Assembly (NCBI GenBank): GCA_023439835.1
Contig: JAEXUW010000020.1
Location: 186,001-250,000, forward strand
Direction: 5' to 3'
Length of the DNA stretch: 64,000 nucleotides
From: Bacillota bacterium
Lineage (GTDB): Bacteria; Bacillota; Clostridia; Oscillospirales; Ruminococcaceae
Below the pieces are notes generated by a model, which made no database searches, was not told where the DNA came from, and saw only the letters and a program-made list of their open reading frames with translations. Every line of letters begins with the position of its first letter. Position 1 is the stretch's first letter. The position numbers were made by a program, and so were the translations under genes. Of the stretch, positions 26,229-34,558 are shown piece by piece.

Positions 26229-26957
26229 TTACATTACAAAGCCACCGTTAACTCCAAGAACCTGCCCTGTAATAAACGACGCTTTGTCAGAAGCAAGAAA
26301 AAACACAGCACCGGCAATATCAGATGGAGTGCCAATGCGCTCAAGCGGTGTTTCGTTTCTAAGACATTCAAGCTCATCGTCGCTAAGATTTGAAAGCATA
26401 TCAGTTTTAATTATTCCTGGGCAAATACAGTTTACATTTATACCGCTTGGCGCAAGCTCTTTTGCGAGAGCTTTAGTGAGGCCTATTACAGCGGACTTAG
26501 AGGCGGAATAGATAACCTCACATGAAGCTCCAACCTGTCCCCACATTGAAGAAATGTTAATGATCGTTCCACCTTTTTTGTTAATCATATAAGAAATTGC
26601 ACATTGACAGCAATTAATTACTCCTTTAACATTTACACCGAAAACACGCTCATATTCTTTATCGGTCACATCATTAAAAAGCCCAGTAGAGCTTACCCCC
26701 GCATTATTAATCAAAATATCAACGCCACCGAACTTGTCAGACACCTCCAAAAAAGCAGATTTTACAGATTCGCGCGAAGAAACATCACATTTGACAGCAA
26801 AAACATTGCTATAAGACCTCAAGATTGATTGTACTAGATTTTCACTAGTACTACTATTATATGAAAAAACAACATTGAAATTGTATTGTGCAAATTGATG
26901 AACGATTTCAGCGCCTATTCCACGTGAACCGCCTGTAATAAATACCGTTTTTCTCAT
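26229..26957 (-). CDS. SDR family oxidoreductase, FabG-like
   Basis: 242 residues, classical short-chain dehydrogenase. The NAD(P) loop is TGGSRGIG near residues 8-15, NNAG is present (INNAGVSSTG), and the catalytic Ser-Tyr-Lys set is ISSMWGQVGASCEVIYSASKSA. It ends with FITGQVLGVNGGFVM, as in 3-oxoacyl-ACP reductases. No other fatty-acid genes are near, so it may reduce another keto substrate. Its stop is only 12 bp from that of the convergent DtxR-type gene, with no hairpin between them. Confidence 0.88.
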   Translation of the reverse strand: MRKTVFITGGSRGIGAEIVHQFAQYNFNVVFSYNSSTSENLVQSILRSYSNVFAVKCDVSSRESVKSAFLEVSDKFGGVDILINNAGVSSTGLFNDVTDKEYERVFGVNVKGVINCCQCAISYMINKKGGTIINISSMWGQVGASCEVIYSASKSAVIGLTKALAKELAPSGINVNCICPGIIKTDMLSNLSDDELECLRNETPLERIGTPSDIAGAVFFLASDKASFITGQVLGVNGGFVM

Positions 26958-27394
26958 AACTTCCCCCGTATTTTAAATAAAGAATAATATTGGTGCATAA
27001 ATTATACTATCATGTGAGGGAATATAATTCAAGTGGGTTAATAAATATTAAACGTTTAAATTTGTATAAAAGTAAGTCGCTTCCAAATAGAAAATTTCAT
27101 AAAAGAAAAGAGTGATCAATTATTAATGATTATATACAAAAAAAATTTATGATATAATTAGTTTATAAGCATAATTGTTAATACAACCAATTTGAAAAAT
27201 GATTTTATATAGAAATTGCCAAACAAAGGCAAAACAGAAAGAAAAGCTGATAAAGTTACAAATCGGTAACAGAATACATGGCAATAGTAACAAAAAAAAT
27301 ATTTCAATAGTCAAAACTGCACAAATTTTTCGTTAAGAATTGTTATACAATTAACATATTTAGTGACAAGCAAAATATTTTTTGATAAAAATGC
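26958..27394. other. Intergenic regulatory region without a gene
   Basis: About 440 bp of very AT-rich DNA between the SDR gene and the LacI-type regulator. It holds a minus-strand TATAAT-like -10 for the SDR gene, a perfect 12-bp palindrome TTAAACGTTTAA (27048-27059) of the LacI/CcpA operator shape, a plus-strand GATATAAT near 27152, and an inverted repeat AATTGT-TAT-ACAATT (27338-27352). No open frame with a ribosome binding site was found. Confidence 0.5.
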
Positions 27395-27423
27395 TTGATA
27401 TTCTTGCTGGAATACTGTATATT
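27395..27423 (+). promoter_or_regulatory. Promoter of the LacI-type regulator
   Basis: TTGATA (27395-27400), 17 bp spacer, TATATT (27418-27423). An operator-like GGAAACGATTGAAA follows at 27432-27445, which fits autoregulation. The promoter lies in what would otherwise be the N-terminal extension of the open frame. Confidence 0.6.
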
Positions 27424-27471
27424 TTACTTACGGAAACGATTGAAAAATTTCTTGAAGGGCGGAACGATGAT

Positions 27472-28491
27472 TTGGTTTCATTGAAAGATATTTCAGCAAG
27501 GTGCGGAGTATCTATTGCGACAGTAAGCAAAGCATTGAACAACCATAAAGACGTTAGTGCCACTACTAAAGAGAATATTAATCGTGTTGCCAAAGAAATG
27601 GGCTATTTCCCGAATTCACAGGCTAGAGCGCTTAAGACTAACCGTACATATAACCTTGGCGTAATGTTTTTAGACGAGGCTGATAGTGGCCTGACTCATG
27701 ATTTTTTCTCGCGAGTTCTTAACAGCTTTAAAAAAGAAGCTGAAAACAACGGCTATGACATTACTTTTATTAATAAGGATTTAGGCGGTCAAAAAATGTC
27801 TTTTTATGAGCATTGCCGATATAGAAATGTCGATGGCGTGCTGATTGCCTGCATTGATTTCAAGGATCCTGATGTTTATGAGGTTGTCAACGGCGAGATT
27901 CCAGTGGTTACTATTGACCATATGTTTGACAATCATTCATGTGTGCTTTCTGATAATAGACAAGGCATTAAAGCATTGTTTGATTATGTATATAGTATGG
28001 GGCACAGAAAAATCGCGTTTATTCAGGGGAACAAATCCTCTGTATCAGATAACAGGTTGATAGGCTTTTATAAGGCTATGTCAGATTACAACATCCCGGT
28101 TGATAGCAATTTTATTGTTTCGGGTGATTTTCACAACATAGAAATGACAGCTGATCTTACAAAACAGCTGGTTAACCTTCCTGAACCGCCGACCTGTATT
28201 TTTATGCCTGATGATATATCTGCTGTTGGCGGAATCCGTGCAATAGAAGAATGCGGATTAAATATACCTGAGGATATTTCTATAGTGGGATATGACGGCA
28301 TAAGACTTGCAAATTTGATCAAGCCTTCACTCACAACCTATAAGCAGGATACTGACGCAATAGGCTTACAAGCTGCAAAACAGCTTATTTCACTTATTGA
28401 AAAGCCGCAAACTGTTTTCACTGAATCCACTGTAATTACAGGGAAGCTTGTAATAGGCGGTTCTGTGAAAAATATCTCGGGGGAACCCTAA
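27472..28491 (+). CDS. LacI family transcriptional regulator
   Basis: 339 residues. LVSLKDISARCGVSIATVS is the N-terminal helix-turn-helix, followed by the hinge (GYFPNSQARALKTNRT) and a periplasmic-binding-protein-like sensor domain with the usual CIFMPDDISAVGG and ISIVGYDGIRLANLIKPSLTTY blocks. The longest frame has 30 more codons, but they hold the promoter, so a TTG start at 27472 with GAAGGGCGG upstream is preferred. It very probably senses a sugar and controls the ABC importer that follows. Confidence 0.92.
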   Translation: MVSLKDISARCGVSIATVSKALNNHKDVSATTKENINRVAKEMGYFPNSQARALKTNRTYNLGVMFLDEADSGLTHDFFSRVLNSFKKEAENNGYDITFINKDLGGQKMSFYEHCRYRNVDGVLIACIDFKDPDVYEVVNGEIPVVTIDHMFDNHSCVLSDNRQGIKALFDYVYSMGHRKIAFIQGNKSSVSDNRLIGFYKAMSDYNIPVDSNFIVSGDFHNIEMTADLTKQLVNLPEPPTCIFMPDDISAVGGIRAIEECGLNIPEDISIVGYDGIRLANLIKPSLTTYKQDTDAIGLQAAKQLISLIEKPQTVFTESTVITGKLVIGGSVKNISGEP

Positions 28492-28516
28492 TTGTTTTGA
28501 GCATTATTATTTAACA

Positions 28517-28522
28517 TATAAT
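28517..28522 (+). promoter_or_regulatory. Possible -10 element for the binding-protein gene
   Basis: A TATAAT in the 56-bp gap before the binding-protein gene, with only a weak T-rich -35. A strong AAGGAGGA ribosome binding site follows. Confidence 0.4.
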
Positions 28523-28547
28523 GCATTTTTAAGGAGGAAGAATACTT

Positions 28548-29894
28548 ATGAGAAACTTGAAAAAGACATTAGCAATGCTGTTGTCTCTCGTAATGGTCGG
28601 CGCTGCATTCGTTGGATGCAAAGACGACGGCGATAGCACAGCAACAACAACAGCTGCTCCTGGTGGAGACGCTACAACAACTGCTGCAGTTGTTACACCA
28701 GCTGAAGACACAGGTAAGGTACTTACAATTTACTGCTGGAACGAAGAGTTCAAAGCACGTTTTGAGAAGTTCTACACAGTACCCGCTGGTATCACTGTTA
28801 ACTTCGTAATAACACCAAACGAAGGCAACCAGTATCAGAACAAGCTTGACCAGGATCTTCTTAATCCCGGATCAGAGCCAATCGACATTTTCCTTGTAGA
28901 AGCTGACTACGCTAAGAAGTATGTAAACTCTGATTTCTCACTTGACATTAAGTCAATCGGAATCACAGATGCAGACATAGCTAATATGTATGACTACACA
29001 CTTGAAGCTTGTACAGATGCAAACGGCGTTATCAAGGGTCTTTCATGGCAGGGCTGCCCTGGTCTGTTCATCTACAGAAGAAGCATAGCTACTGCTGTAT
29101 TCGGCACAGATGATCCTGCACAGATTCAGGCTAAGGTTGCTGACATGGATAAGTTTGATGCAACTGCTGCTGAGCTTAAGGCTGCTGGCTACTACATGAT
29201 GGGAAGCTATGATGATTCATACAGAATCTATTCAAATAACGTATCTGCACCTTGGGTTGACGCTAACAAGAAAGTTTCAATCGACGCTAAGCTCATGGAG
29301 TGGGTTGACGATATGAAAGCTTCAACAGACAATGGCTACAACCAGAAGGATGGTCTCTGGGGCAACATGACAGGTGACTGGGGAACTGGCTTTACTCCTA
29401 CAGGTAAAGTATTCGGTTACTTTGGTCCTGGCTGGTTCATTGATTTCTGCATGGGCGACACAACAGTAGGCGACTGGGCTGCTTGTGAAGGCCCTGCTGC
29501 ATACACATGGGGCGGAACATGGGTTGTACCTGCTAAGGGTACAGACAACGCTAACCTCGTTGCAGACGTTATGAAGACATTAACTTGCGACCAGGAAACA
29601 CTTCTTAATATCGTTGATGAGTACGGCGATTTTGTTAACAATGAGCCTGCTATGCAGGAAGTTGCTGCTAGCGATTACGCTAACACAATGCTCGGCGGAC
29701 AGAACCACATCGCATTGTTCTCAGCTTCAGCTTCAAAGGCTAGCATGGCTAACATCTCTGCATATGACCAGGGCTGTAATGAATCATTCCAGACTGCTAT
29801 GCACGACTATTTCGCTGGCACAGTAACTAAGGAAGAAGCTATCGAGAACTTCTATACTGCAATTCTTGAGCTTTATCCTGACCTAACTAGATAA
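28548..29894 (+). CDS. Sugar ABC transporter substrate-binding lipoprotein
   Basis: 448 residues. The signal peptide ends in a lipobox with C24 (FVGC), followed by an acidic Thr/Ala-rich linker (TATTTAAPGGDATTTAAVV). The mature part starts LTIYCWNEEFKARFEKF and has the features of family 1 solute-binding proteins. Several Trp and Tyr near the middle (SWQGCPG; TWGGTWVVPA) could line a sugar site. Codon use is plainly different from its neighbours: GCT, ACA, AAC, TTC and CTT dominate, the mark of a highly expressed gene. The ligand is not known; an oligosaccharide is likely. Confidence 0.9.
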   Translation: MRNLKKTLAMLLSLVMVGAAFVGCKDDGDSTATTTAAPGGDATTTAAVVTPAEDTGKVLTIYCWNEEFKARFEKFYTVPAGITVNFVITPNEGNQYQNKLDQDLLNPGSEPIDIFLVEADYAKKYVNSDFSLDIKSIGITDADIANMYDYTLEACTDANGVIKGLSWQGCPGLFIYRRSIATAVFGTDDPAQIQAKVADMDKFDATAAELKAAGYYMMGSYDDSYRIYSNNVSAPWVDANKKVSIDAKLMEWVDDMKASTDNGYNQKDGLWGNMTGDWGTGFTPTGKVFGYFGPGWFIDFCMGDTTVGDWAACEGPAAYTWGGTWVVPAKGTDNANLVADVMKTLTCDQETLLNIVDEYGDFVNNEPAMQEVAASDYANTMLGGQNHIALFSASASKASMANISAYDQGCNESFQTAMHDYFAGTVTKEEAIENFYTAILELYPDLTR

Positions 29895-29919
29895 TTTTTT
29901 CTCTAAATAATTTATTGTT

Positions 29920-29950
29920 GATAAGGGGCGGGCCTAGCCCGTTCCTTATC
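29920..29950 (+). terminator. Stem-loop after the binding-protein gene
   Basis: A 14-bp stem GATAAGGGGCGGGC / GCCCGTTCCTTATC with a three-base loop (CTA) and a modest T-rich tail. It probably stops or stabilizes part of the transcript, so that the binding protein is made in excess over the permeases. Confidence 0.75.
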
Positions 29951-30024
29951 ATTTCTTTTATAGGTACTTAATAAACTCGGAGGAAAGGGTATACGTGTTT
30001 TAGCGTTATACGGTGGTGATATAT

Positions 30025-30978
30025 ATGATTTCTCCTCTTTCACGCAGAAGATCCATCAGCTATTCAAAATGGGGTTATTTTTTTATTTTCCCTTTTTTTG
30101 CTGTTTATGCTGTTTTTGCATTAGTTCCATTATTTAACACCATTTACAATAGTTTTTTTAAAAACTATATGGCAGGTCTTTCTCATGTTGGTCCTGAATT
30201 TATTGGTCTTGAAAATTATAAGACTATTTTTGCTGCTGGAAGTGATTTGTTAAAATACTTCCAAAACACATTTATTATTTGGATAATTGGATTTATCCCT
30301 CAGTTAGTAATATCATTACTTTTGGCATCATGGTTTACAGATTTAAGATTGAAATTAAAAGCTACTGGCTTTTTTAAGGTAGTAATATATCTGCCAAACA
30401 TTATCATGGCAGCCGCTATATCAATGCTATTCTATACCATTTTCGCTTCATCCGGCCCTGTAAACACTGTTCTTGTTGACCTCGGAGTAATTAAGGAGCC
30501 TTTTGTGTTCGTTGAGAGCATTAAAGGAACCCGACTGATTATATCCGGCATTAACTTTCTAATGTGGTATGGTAATACTACTATAATGCTTATGGCTGCG
30601 ATTATGGGTATTGACACTTCATTGTATGAATCTGCTCAGATTGACGGTGCAAATCCATCGCAGACTTTCAGAAAAATTACAATTCCTCTTATTCGACCGA
30701 TTCTTCTTTATGTAATTGTTACTTCACTTATCGGTGGTATTCAGATGTTTGATATTCCTAACATCTTTACAAACGGAAAGGGTAATCCTAACAGAACTAG
30801 CATGACTGTTGTAATGTTCTTAAACAACCACTTGTTTAGTAAGAACTATGGTATGGCTGGTGCAGTATCTCTGGTATTATTCTTGGTTGCCGCTGTTCTT
30901 AGTATTATTATCTTCTATATGCTGCGTGACAAGGATGCTAGAAAGAAGAAATCCAGAACGAGGAGGGGGGCGTATTAA
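30025..30978 (+). CDS. Sugar ABC transporter permease, MalF-like
   Basis: 317 residues with six membrane helices. The cytoplasmic EAA loop ESAQIDGANPSQTFRKITIP couples to the ATPase. The N-terminal KWGYFFIFPFFAVYAVFALVP is typical of this permease type. GGTGGTG favours the ATG at 30025 over a start four codons earlier. It forms the channel with the next permease. No ATPase gene follows, so a shared MsmX-type ATPase encoded elsewhere must power the system. Confidence 0.92.
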   Translation: MISPLSRRRSISYSKWGYFFIFPFFAVYAVFALVPLFNTIYNSFFKNYMAGLSHVGPEFIGLENYKTIFAAGSDLLKYFQNTFIIWIIGFIPQLVISLLLASWFTDLRLKLKATGFFKVVIYLPNIIMAAAISMLFYTIFASSGPVNTVLVDLGVIKEPFVFVESIKGTRLIISGINFLMWYGNTTIMLMAAIMGIDTSLYESAQIDGANPSQTFRKITIPLIRPILLYVIVTSLIGGIQMFDIPNIFTNGKGNPNRTSMTVVMFLNNHLFSKNYGMAGAVSLVLFLVAAVLSIIIFYMLRDKDARKKKSRTRRGAY

Positions 30979-30980
30979 CT

Positions 30981-31856
30981 ATGAGAAACACATATGATAT
31001 AGCAGGGGACAATGATAAGAAAGTGTTAACTGTACGACGTGTTATTAGTTATACGGTTTTGATTTTATTGACAATTATTTCCCTTCTTCCATTCTTCATT
31101 TTGGTTATCAACTCAACTAGATCGCATGCGGATATTTCTACTATGGGTTTTTCTTGGTTGCCCGGTGGGTCTTTCATTAAAAACTTTAAGAATGTTTTAA
31201 ACAGCGAAGAAATGCCAATTATGCGAGGAATGCTTAACAGCTTAATTGTTGCTCTATCAAGCTCTGCTTTGTGTGTATATTTTTCTTCATTCACAGCTTA
31301 TGGAATACATGTTTATGATTTCAAGCTTAGAAAAGTAGCATTCACGTTTATAATGATTATAATGATGGTACCGACACAGGTTTCAGCGTTGGGCTTCATT
31401 AAAGTTGTTAGAAAATTTGGCATGCTTGATACATTTTGGCCTCTTATTCTACCTGCAATAGCTGCTCCTATCACCTTCTTCTTTATGAAGCAGTACATGG
31501 AAAGCTCCTTGCCGCTTGAAATAGTAGAGGCAGCGCGTATAGACGGTTGTAATGAGCTTAAAATATTTAACAAAATTATTATGCCCATTATGAAACCGGC
31601 AATTGCGGTTCAGGCGATATTCACCTTTGTTGCTGGTTGGAATAACTACTTCATTCCTGCACTGGTACTTAGTAAAAAAGAAGTAAAGACACTTCCTATT
31701 TTGATTGCTATGCTGAGAAGTGCCGACTGGCTTAAGTTTGATGTGGGTCAAGTTTATTTCTTGATCATGTTATCAATTATGCCTGTTGTTGTAGTGTATC
31801 TGCTACTCTCAAAATTCATTATTCGTGGTGTTACGCTCGGAAGCGTAAAAGGCTAA
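30981..31856 (+). CDS. Sugar ABC transporter permease, MalG-like
   Basis: 291 residues with six membrane helices and the EAA loop EAARIDGCNELKIFNKIIMP. The start lies two bases after the first permease stop, with GGAGGGGG overlapping that gene's end. Together the pair resembles MalFG of CUT1-type carbohydrate importers. A strong terminator follows directly, so the operon contains no glycosidase or ATPase. Confidence 0.93.
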   Translation: MRNTYDIAGDNDKKVLTVRRVISYTVLILLTIISLLPFFILVINSTRSHADISTMGFSWLPGGSFIKNFKNVLNSEEMPIMRGMLNSLIVALSSSALCVYFSSFTAYGIHVYDFKLRKVAFTFIMIIMMVPTQVSALGFIKVVRKFGMLDTFWPLILPAIAAPITFFFMKQYMESSLPLEIVEAARIDGCNELKIFNKIIMPIMKPAIAVQAIFTFVAGWNNYFIPALVLSKKEVKTLPILIAMLRSADWLKFDVGQVYFLIMLSIMPVVVVYLLLSKFIIRGVTLGSVKG

Positions 31857-31865
31857 TAAATATTT

Positions 31866-31900
31866 CAAGGCGTCATTATTCGTGACGCCTTGTTATTTTT
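31866..31900 (+). terminator. Terminator after the ABC permeases
   Basis: A 10-bp perfect stem CAAGGCGTCA / TGACGCCTTG followed by TTATTTTTTTT. The last codons and stop of the convergent tmcAL gene lie within the loop and one arm. Confidence 0.9.
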
Positions 31901-33069
31901 TTTGTATATTCATTATCAATTCCGCAAAACTTTAATTTAGAAAGCGAGTATATTTCGCTGGATAGCGCATCAATTTCCGAGAAATGCTTAGCAGCTAAAC
32001 TAGTATTTGAAAGCTTTGATAGGGATACCGAAAATGGAATAGTTGCTTTGTGTTTTGTGTCTGCGAGAATTTCTCGCCCTTTTTCGTTTAGTGCAAGAAT
32101 CCGCCCATATGGCGGGAGAATATCAAAATCGCTTTTTTGAATTCCAAGAAGTGCATACATCATAATCCGACGGATTCTTGAAAGTGTGAAGCATTTTGTT
32201 TTTATGTGCAATAATAAATCGCTAAAATCAGATGTGGATTTTGCCCCGATAATTATACGTTGAGCTAATCCGTTCTTACAGTCGGGAAGAATGTCAAAAT
32301 CACTTTTTTTCATACTAAGAAGTTTATAATATACAACCTTCTCAAGATTTGATATTGATGAATAGTTTCCAGCTGCAATTTCTTCGAAAAAAATATTATA
32401 GCATTCCTTTGGGATGAATTTTTTTATACTTTCACCGCATAGAATAAGCTTTCTTAGCATTGAAGCGCTGGCAAATTCATCATACAATAACTGACTGTCA
32501 TGAGCCACCGCATTTCTTTTAATAGAAACGGGCTCAATTTCGCTTTTAGAGTTTTTCAATGCCTTAACATATTCTATTGCAAGTACGTTGTTTGGGCTGT
32601 CAAAAACTGAAGCTGTTTCTTTTGAATACTTCGTTTTAATCAGTGTATGCATTGCTGAAGGGTATGATATTCCTGAAGCAATAATTTTTTTGAACTCATC
32701 ACTATTTGTTAGCTGCTCTGAAGCTTGCGCTGCGCTTTCTATTAAATTTATGCTGCCGCATTCTGTTCCGAATGAAAGCATATTAACATTTCCCAGTGAA
32801 TTCAGTATATGGATTGCTCCTTTGGCGAAAAGCTCCGCCGATGCAATGCTGTACGGCGCAGGAAGCTCAATCACAAGGTCAGCGCCACCTTCAAGTGCCG
32901 CCTGTGCTCTTACGTGCTTATTAAATATTGCTACATCGCCACGTTGCACGAAATTTCCGCTCATAACCGCAACAATATGTGTTGCACCAGCCTTAATAGA
33001 CTCATCAATTTGATACTTATGACCATTGTGGAAAGGGTTATATTCACAAATTATTCCGCATATCTTCAT
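31876..33069 (-). CDS. tmcAL: tRNA(Met) cytidine acetate ligase
   Basis: 397 residues, nucleotidyltransferase of the YlbM family. It makes N4-acetylcytidine at the wobble base of elongator tRNA-Met from acetate and ATP. The ATP site starts at ICEYNPFHNGHKYQI (HxGH type: HNGH), with VMSGNFVQRGD and LEGGADLVIELPAPYS as further blocks. AAAGGATAACTTG precedes the ATG at 33069. The neighbouring acetate kinase shares an acetate theme, but is divergent. Its stop lies in the terminator hairpin of the ABC operon. Confidence 0.94.
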   Translation of the reverse strand: MKICGIICEYNPFHNGHKYQIDESIKAGATHIVAVMSGNFVQRGDVAIFNKHVRAQAALEGGADLVIELPAPYSIASAELFAKGAIHILNSLGNVNMLSFGTECGSINLIESAAQASEQLTNSDEFKKIIASGISYPSAMHTLIKTKYSKETASVFDSPNNVLAIEYVKALKNSKSEIEPVSIKRNAVAHDSQLLYDEFASASMLRKLILCGESIKKFIPKECYNIFFEEIAAGNYSSISNLEKVVYYKLLSMKKSDFDILPDCKNGLAQRIIIGAKSTSDFSDLLLHIKTKCFTLSRIRRIMMYALLGIQKSDFDILPPYGRILALNEKGREILADTKHKATIPFSVSLSKLSNTSLAAKHFSEIDALSSEIYSLSKLKFCGIDNEYTKKITRRHE

Positions 33070-33137
33070 CAAGTTATCCTTTCGAGTGAAAAATTAAGAT
33101 AGTTATTGTAAATTTCGCTGAAAATAGCTAAAAAAAC

Positions 33138-33171
33138 TTGCTTTTTCATGCCTAATGTAATAATATATAAT
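33138..33171 (+). promoter_or_regulatory. Putative ackA promoter
   Basis: TTGCTT (33138-33143) with TAATAT at a 17-bp spacing; a better TATAAT (33166-33171) lies 5 bp further on. Which of them is used cannot be told. Confidence 0.45.
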
Positions 33172-33211
33172 AATGATAAATATGTCAAGGATTTTTGGAG
33201 GTTAAAATTAA

Positions 33212-34411
33212 ATGATTATTCTCGTTATCAATGCAGGAAGCTCATCATTAAAGTATCAAATAATTGATATGAGCAATGAACTAGTGTTAGCAAAAGGAAA
33301 CTGCGAAAGAATTGGTATCGGCGGAAAGATTTCACACAAGACTCACGATGGACGTGCATATGCTTGCGATTGCGATTTCCCGACACACACCGAGGCTTTT
33401 CAAAAGGTAGTTGAGGTAATAACATCAAGCGAGGCTTCAGTTATTAAAAGTATGAATGAAATTTCTGCTGTTGGTCATCGTATCGTTCAGGGTGCTGAAA
33501 TTTTTAGCACTACAACTATTGTTACAGATGAAGTTATTGATCAGATTGATGCGCTTTCTGAGCTTGCTCCGGTTCACAATCACCCTCACGCACTTGCGTT
33601 AAGAGCATGCAAAAGCGTACTTCCTGAAAATGTTCCTCAGGCAGTTGTATTTGACACAGCCTTTCATCAGACACTTCCAGAAAAAGCATTTATGTACGCT
33701 TTGCCATATGAGTGCTATGAAAAGTACCATGTTAGAAAATATGGTTTCCACGGGACATCCCATAGATACGTTTCAGGTGAGCTAGCAAGGCTCATGAACA
33801 AAAAACCGGAGGATCTTAAAATTGTATCCTGTCACTTGGGCAACGGATCTTCAATATGTTGTGTAAACGGCGGAAAATCTGTTGACACATCAATGGGCTT
33901 TACCCCTCTTGACGGTCTAATTATGGGAACGCGCTGTGGCTCTGTTGATGCTTCGGCTGTGCTTTTTGTTGCTAAGAAAAAGGGCTTTACACCTTCTGAA
34001 ATGAGCGATTATTTAAACAAACAGTGCGGATTTTTAGGCGTGTCGGGTATTTCTTCTGATAATCGTGATATTACTTCAGCAGCGGAGCAGGGCGACCATC
34101 ACGCAAAGCTTGCAGCTGAAATTCTTCGCTATCAGATAAAAAAATACATCGGCGCATACACCGCTGTAATGAACGGTCTTGACGCTGTTATTTTTACAGG
34201 TGGAATCGGTGAGAATGCTGCTGATTTGAGAGAAACTGTATGCCGTGACATGGATTTCTTTGGTATCAAAATTGATGAGAAGCTTAATAAGGAAATGAAC
34301 GGCAAGCTTTGCAACCTCACAGCTGAGGGTGCAAGAGTCCAGACGTGGATATTGCCGACTAATGAGGAGCTTTTGATTGCTCGCGATACTCTTGAGCTTA
34401 TTTCAAAATAA
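33212..34411 (+). CDS. ackA: Acetate kinase
   Basis: 399 residues. Makes ATP and acetate from acetyl phosphate, the main energy step of fermentation in such anaerobes. Family blocks are VINAGSSSLKYQ at the start, the catalytic region FDTAFHQT, YGFHGTSHRYVS, CHLGNGSSI and FTGGIGENA near the C-terminus. GGAGG is the ribosome binding site. The phosphotransacetylase gene pta is not next to it, which is common in this group. A terminator follows. Confidence 0.97.
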   Translation: MIILVINAGSSSLKYQIIDMSNELVLAKGNCERIGIGGKISHKTHDGRAYACDCDFPTHTEAFQKVVEVITSSEASVIKSMNEISAVGHRIVQGAEIFSTTTIVTDEVIDQIDALSELAPVHNHPHALALRACKSVLPENVPQAVVFDTAFHQTLPEKAFMYALPYECYEKYHVRKYGFHGTSHRYVSGELARLMNKKPEDLKIVSCHLGNGSSICCVNGGKSVDTSMGFTPLDGLIMGTRCGSVDASAVLFVAKKKGFTPSEMSDYLNKQCGFLGVSGISSDNRDITSAAEQGDHHAKLAAEILRYQIKKYIGAYTAVMNGLDAVIFTGGIGENAADLRETVCRDMDFFGIKIDEKLNKEMNGKLCNLTAEGARVQTWILPTNEELLIARDTLELISK

Positions 34412-34428
34412 TCTTTAAAGAATATAAT

Positions 34429-34462
34429 GCCCATTACGAATTCGTGGTGGGCTTTATTTTTT
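34429..34462 (+). terminator. Terminator after ackA
   Basis: Stem from GCCCATTACGA to its complement TTCGTGGTGGGC, ending in TTTATTTTTT. Confidence 0.88.
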
Positions 34463-34493
34463 CAAACATTTTATCAAATTTTATATATTTAGG

Positions 34494-34522
34494 TTGAAAT
34501 ACCCAGTTTTAAATGATATACT
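34494..34522 (+). promoter_or_regulatory. sbcDC promoter
   Basis: TTGAAA (34494-34499), 17 bp, TATACT (34517-34522), 36 bp before the sbcD ATG. No LexA-type box is seen. Confidence 0.7.
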
Positions 34523-34558
34523 ATTGAAAATGAGTTTTGTTATATAAGAGAGGGTTTA

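Noticed and set aside
27382..27471. N-terminal 30-codon extension of the LacI-type regulator
   Set aside because: It holds a good promoter with a 17-bp spacer, has no ribosome binding site, and LacI proteins start at the helix-turn-helix.
32588..33013. A 141-codon open frame antisense to tmcAL
   Set aside because: Wholly covered by tmcAL, whose motifs are clear. No independent support.
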